Shown piece by piece: positions 20,443-22,649 of a stretch of DNA of 22,649 bases (within the stretch, counting starts at the first letter, position 1; each line of letters opens with the position of its first letter). The stretch is taken from positions 1 to 22,649 of the forward strand of contig JAYMSP010002746.1 in assembly GCA_036897095.1 (NCBI GenBank), in the 5' to 3' direction. Origin of the DNA: Plantago elongata. Lineage: Eukaryota > Streptophyta > Magnoliopsida > Lamiales > Plantaginaceae. The notes beneath the pieces were generated by a model. It had not been told where the DNA came from and did no database searches. It saw only the letters and a program-made list of their open reading frames with translations. The position numbers and the translations under genes were made by a program.

Positions 20443-20571
20443 ATGTCAATTATGATGGAATCGAGAGTGAGAAGCAGTGGTGAAGAATCAATGGAATTAA
20501 TGGAAGGAGGTGATGGAAGTGAAGAGCTAGTATATTTTTTTCTGAATTCGTTTATGGGGATGTTGAATTGA
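20443..20571 (+). other. 42-codon ORF of uncertain status
   Basis: An ATG at 20443 opens 42 codons to a TGA at 20569-20571. The product is Glu/Ser/Met-rich (SRVRSSGEESMELMEGGDG) with a more hydrophobic end. It is slightly more protein-like than its AT-rich surroundings. There is no recognised family, no clear promoter, and chance is plausible. Confidence 0.15.
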
Positions 20572-21189
20572 AGGAATTATATAAAACTGACTTGTCATGC
20601 CATACGCTGTACTATCCTTTTTCATCTTCATCTTCTTTAGTTCATCTATATATTTGCTGCTTCAAGTTGAATTGAAGAAATCAGAAAAGACAATTCACTC
20701 ACTTTCAGAATCGATTTCACTAGATGCTGGGAGAATATTTAAAAACCTTTAAACTCCATCAATTCAATCATGGTTCTTTATTAGAGTTCTTCGTCGAAAA
20801 ATTAGAGTTCTTCGTGTTCTTTAAAAGTATTAGTAATGCAGTTAAAGTTAAATAATTAGATAAGCGATATTTTTAATGCAAACATTTGTATTTAATTTTT
20901 AATTTATATATAAGTATTATTTATGTAATTTCGTAATATTGAAATCGTTTTTAATATATAAATATTTTTAATAAATAATTATATCATTAAGGGTATTATA
21001 GTTAATTTATATATTTTAAAAATTTTTAATTATTACAAGTAAATTATAAATTATTAAACTTAAATTATAAAAAATTGACTTCGAACTAAAATGAACTAAC
21101 CAAATTGAATTACATAACATGTGACGAACATTTAGTAGAAACCTAAGCTTCAAATCGGTACAAAGCCAATCCGAGCAAGCATTAACTTT

Positions 21190-21351
21190 TAAGTCCGGTA
21201 GTTCTTTTTCTTTGAAGAGATGGACTAATAAAATTGATTAATGAAATCTTCCAAACCCTCTTCTTCTTTTTCTTCTTCTTCTCCGGTCCCACTCACTCCG
21301 AAGTCAGCGACGACAGCACCGGAACCCTTATTGCACCGCTTCTCACTTTGA
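21190..21351 (+). other. Possible leader exon of a gene extending beyond the right edge
   Basis: A CT-rich tract (TCTTCTTCTTTTTCTTCTTC) surrounds an ATG at 21241 that opens 36 Ser/Pro/Thr-rich codons (PVPLTPKSATTAPEPLLHRF). They end at a TGA (21349-21351) immediately followed by a donor-like GTAATT at 21352. The downstream DNA is T-rich and intron-like. This fits a leader exon with a short upstream ORF followed by a long first intron. No main coding sequence is visible inside the window, so the gene cannot be named. Confidence 0.3.
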
Positions 21352-22577
21352 GTAATTTTCTCTTTCGCTTCTTTTCCGATTATTATTATATACTCAATTT
21401 ATTTTTTCTCTCAATCAATTTTCCATTTCGTCCCGTAAAACCATGTTGACGGTTCTGTTCTTTCTTTTGTTTTTTTCATTTCGTAATTTAATTGAGCTTG
21501 TATGTTTTGTTACTTGATCTAGTGTGATTTTCCGTGAATTCAATTACCTGCTTTGTGTTAGTGTCCAACTTCTTTAATTTTTTTTTTTTGGGATTTGTTC
21601 TGTATTTCTTTCACTAATAAAAAATCCGTAAAATGCTTAAATTTGAAGCTTGTATGTAAAGGAAGGAGGACCAACTTTTTTATATTGCAAATCACTGGTA
21701 TCCGCTTATGCGACTAATCCAATCAAGCATCCTATCCTTTTTTAGGGGTGGCTCTCCAAGGTGTTTTGTTACATCCAAGGCTCAAACCCGAGAACTTGCT
21801 TAGTTGAACTGAAGTCTTTGCCACTTAACCCAACAACCGTTGGTGCAATTCTTTTTTATTCAATTTAATGATAGAAACAGAATTTACACAATGTGGATAT
21901 CCACTAGGACATGGGATGCATTGGGCAGGGTTTTCTCATATTTATCCAGTAATCGTACTTGGCAGTTGGCAATGCAGAGCTTAGGTTCTCTAGAATCTCA
22001 GTTGCTCATCTGGTTTCACATTCTTTCCTTCGAGACGTTTGGATTTTGATATTTTGTCCAAACTGATATTTTTGCAGATATGGAGCTATCTTCTCCTAGT
22101 AAAATTTAGCAATAACCAGTTTAGATTCCCGTGTTCTGTGGTAGTATTGAACTTCTGTTTTTGAGGATGAATGCATGCTGATGTTTGTTCACTGTATGAC
22201 GATCTAGTGATTTTGCTGGTATAATCACATATGCACAATATGAAACTTCTTTTTTTTTTTTTAATGTATATAAGGAAGATTATATATTTAAATGTTTGTA
22301 GTAGCAAGAGTTGTACAGCAGAGGAACATTTAGCATGCATCGTGCAAGGAGCTCTGACAGCTAATTTGAGCTAAATGCCTTCAACATTCCTGTACTTCAA
22401 ACCCAACTTTAGCTGTTTTAGCACTTTCGGATTGGACATAGGTTGAGTAATAAGCACTCCAGTGGCTCGACCTTTACCAGTTTTTCTGTGCTTGTGCAGA
22501 AGTGTAGAATATCTCATGATGTCAATCTAGATATTTATTTTACTAATTGCTAAAGTTATGTTATCTCACCTTTATTA
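21352..22577. other. T-rich, intron-like sequence without a supported gene
   Basis: The stretch has high T content, poly-T runs at 21576-21588 and 22249-22261, and several acceptor-like sites such as TTTTTGCAG at 22070-22078. A short ATG frame right after that acceptor (MELSSPSKI, ATG at 22081) closes at once. A 69-codon ORF at 21840-22049 has no recognisable motif. It could be the first intron of the gene proposed at 21190. Confidence 0.4.
21665..21845 (-). repeat. tRNA-derived SINE-like element, minus strand
   Basis: Read on the minus strand, GGGTTAAGTGGCAAAG (about 21830-21815) resembles box A. CGGGTTTGAGCC (about 21790-21779) resembles box B, with the normal C of GGTTCGA changed. Downstream sequence runs through CTTGGAGAGCCACCCCTAA to a T/A-rich end. 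The order and spacing fit a SINE head; the exact limits are uncertain. Confidence 0.5.
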
Positions 22578-22649
22578 TACTCCCTTCGTCTCACGCTCAA
22601 CTTCCCGGGGGCCTGGGCACGGGTTTTAAGATATATATATATATATATA
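22578..22649 (+). mobile_element. MITE-like terminus, truncated by the window edge
   Basis: TACTCCCTTCGTCTCA differs by one base from the widespread plant MITE end TACTCCCTCCGTCTCA (Stowaway-like, flanked by TA). A GC-rich stretch follows, then a TA microsatellite (22631-22649) at the window end. The other end would lie outside the window, so the class cannot be confirmed. Confidence 0.45.

Larger units (their letters stand above)
17761..21190. other. AT-rich intergenic spacer with repeats and hairpins, no gene supported
   Basis: About 3.4 kb between the CTL1-like promoter and the next possible transcription unit. Features described separately are a TIR-flanked segment, duplicated tRNA-like repeats, a TA microsatellite, two hairpins and a 42-codon ORF. 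Also seen: a G-box CACGTG at 18497-18502 followed by ACGTGTG at 18509-18515, and an imperfect hairpin with arms at 18376-18386 and 18408-18419. Further AT-rich tracts at 19840-19990 and 20880-21080 show nothing recognisable. Confidence 0.65.

Noticed and set aside
1-22649. CRISPR arrays, operons, prophage or other bacterial features
   Set aside because: Gene structure, introns and repeats are those of a plant nuclear genome; no regularly spaced repeat-spacer pattern is present.

Overview
This window is plant nuclear DNA, most likely from a eudicot and plausibly an asterid such as a Solanaceae member. The signs are intron-rich genes with GT-AG introns, AT-rich intergenic DNA, a DYW-type organelle RNA-editing factor, short tRNA-like repeats, and a terminus resembling the common plant MITE start TACTCCCTCCGTC. 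The species assignment is inference. I see no rRNA, functional tRNA, CRISPR array or viral genes.

Three complete protein-coding genes are supported. (1) An intronless 625-aa PLS-DYW pentatricopeptide protein on the + strand (1223-3100), closely resembling Arabidopsis ELI1, a chloroplast ndhB editing factor. (2) An 11-coding-exon gene on the + strand (6747-11414, 487 aa) for an SDE5-like protein with UBA-like segments, DUF1771 and an Smr-like C terminus; SDE5 acts with RDR6 in trans-acting siRNA production. A further leader exon and intron probably lie upstream from about 5775. (3) A 10-exon gene on the - strand (17579-12065, 705 aa) for a choline transporter-like membrane protein of the CTL1/CHER1 type. 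I assembled both multi-exon models by joining splice sites; every junction keeps frame and both end in stop codons.

Layout: 1-1222 holds a decayed coding-like stretch and the ELI1 promoter region. 3101-5740 is AT-rich intergenic DNA with two small tandem repeats and tRNA-like repeat fragments. SDE5 and CTL1 are convergent, with about 650 bp between stop codons. 17760-21190 is a long AT-rich spacer with a possible TIR-flanked element, a duplicated tRNA-like repeat, a TA microsatellite and hairpins. 21190-22649 may hold the leader exon and first intron of a gene running off the right edge, plus a tRNA-like repeat and a MITE-like end.

The genes do not form a pathway. The notable contextual point is that SDE5 and CTL1 neighbours are also adjacent in Arabidopsis as I recall the locus numbers (At3g15390 and At3g15380), so the pair looks like old conserved microsynteny. 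I did not find a convincing wholly new system. The best leads are the possible in-frame upstream start of SDE5, its 26-nt microexon and altered Smr motifs, an antisense coding-like ORF in its second intron, and the repeat structures.
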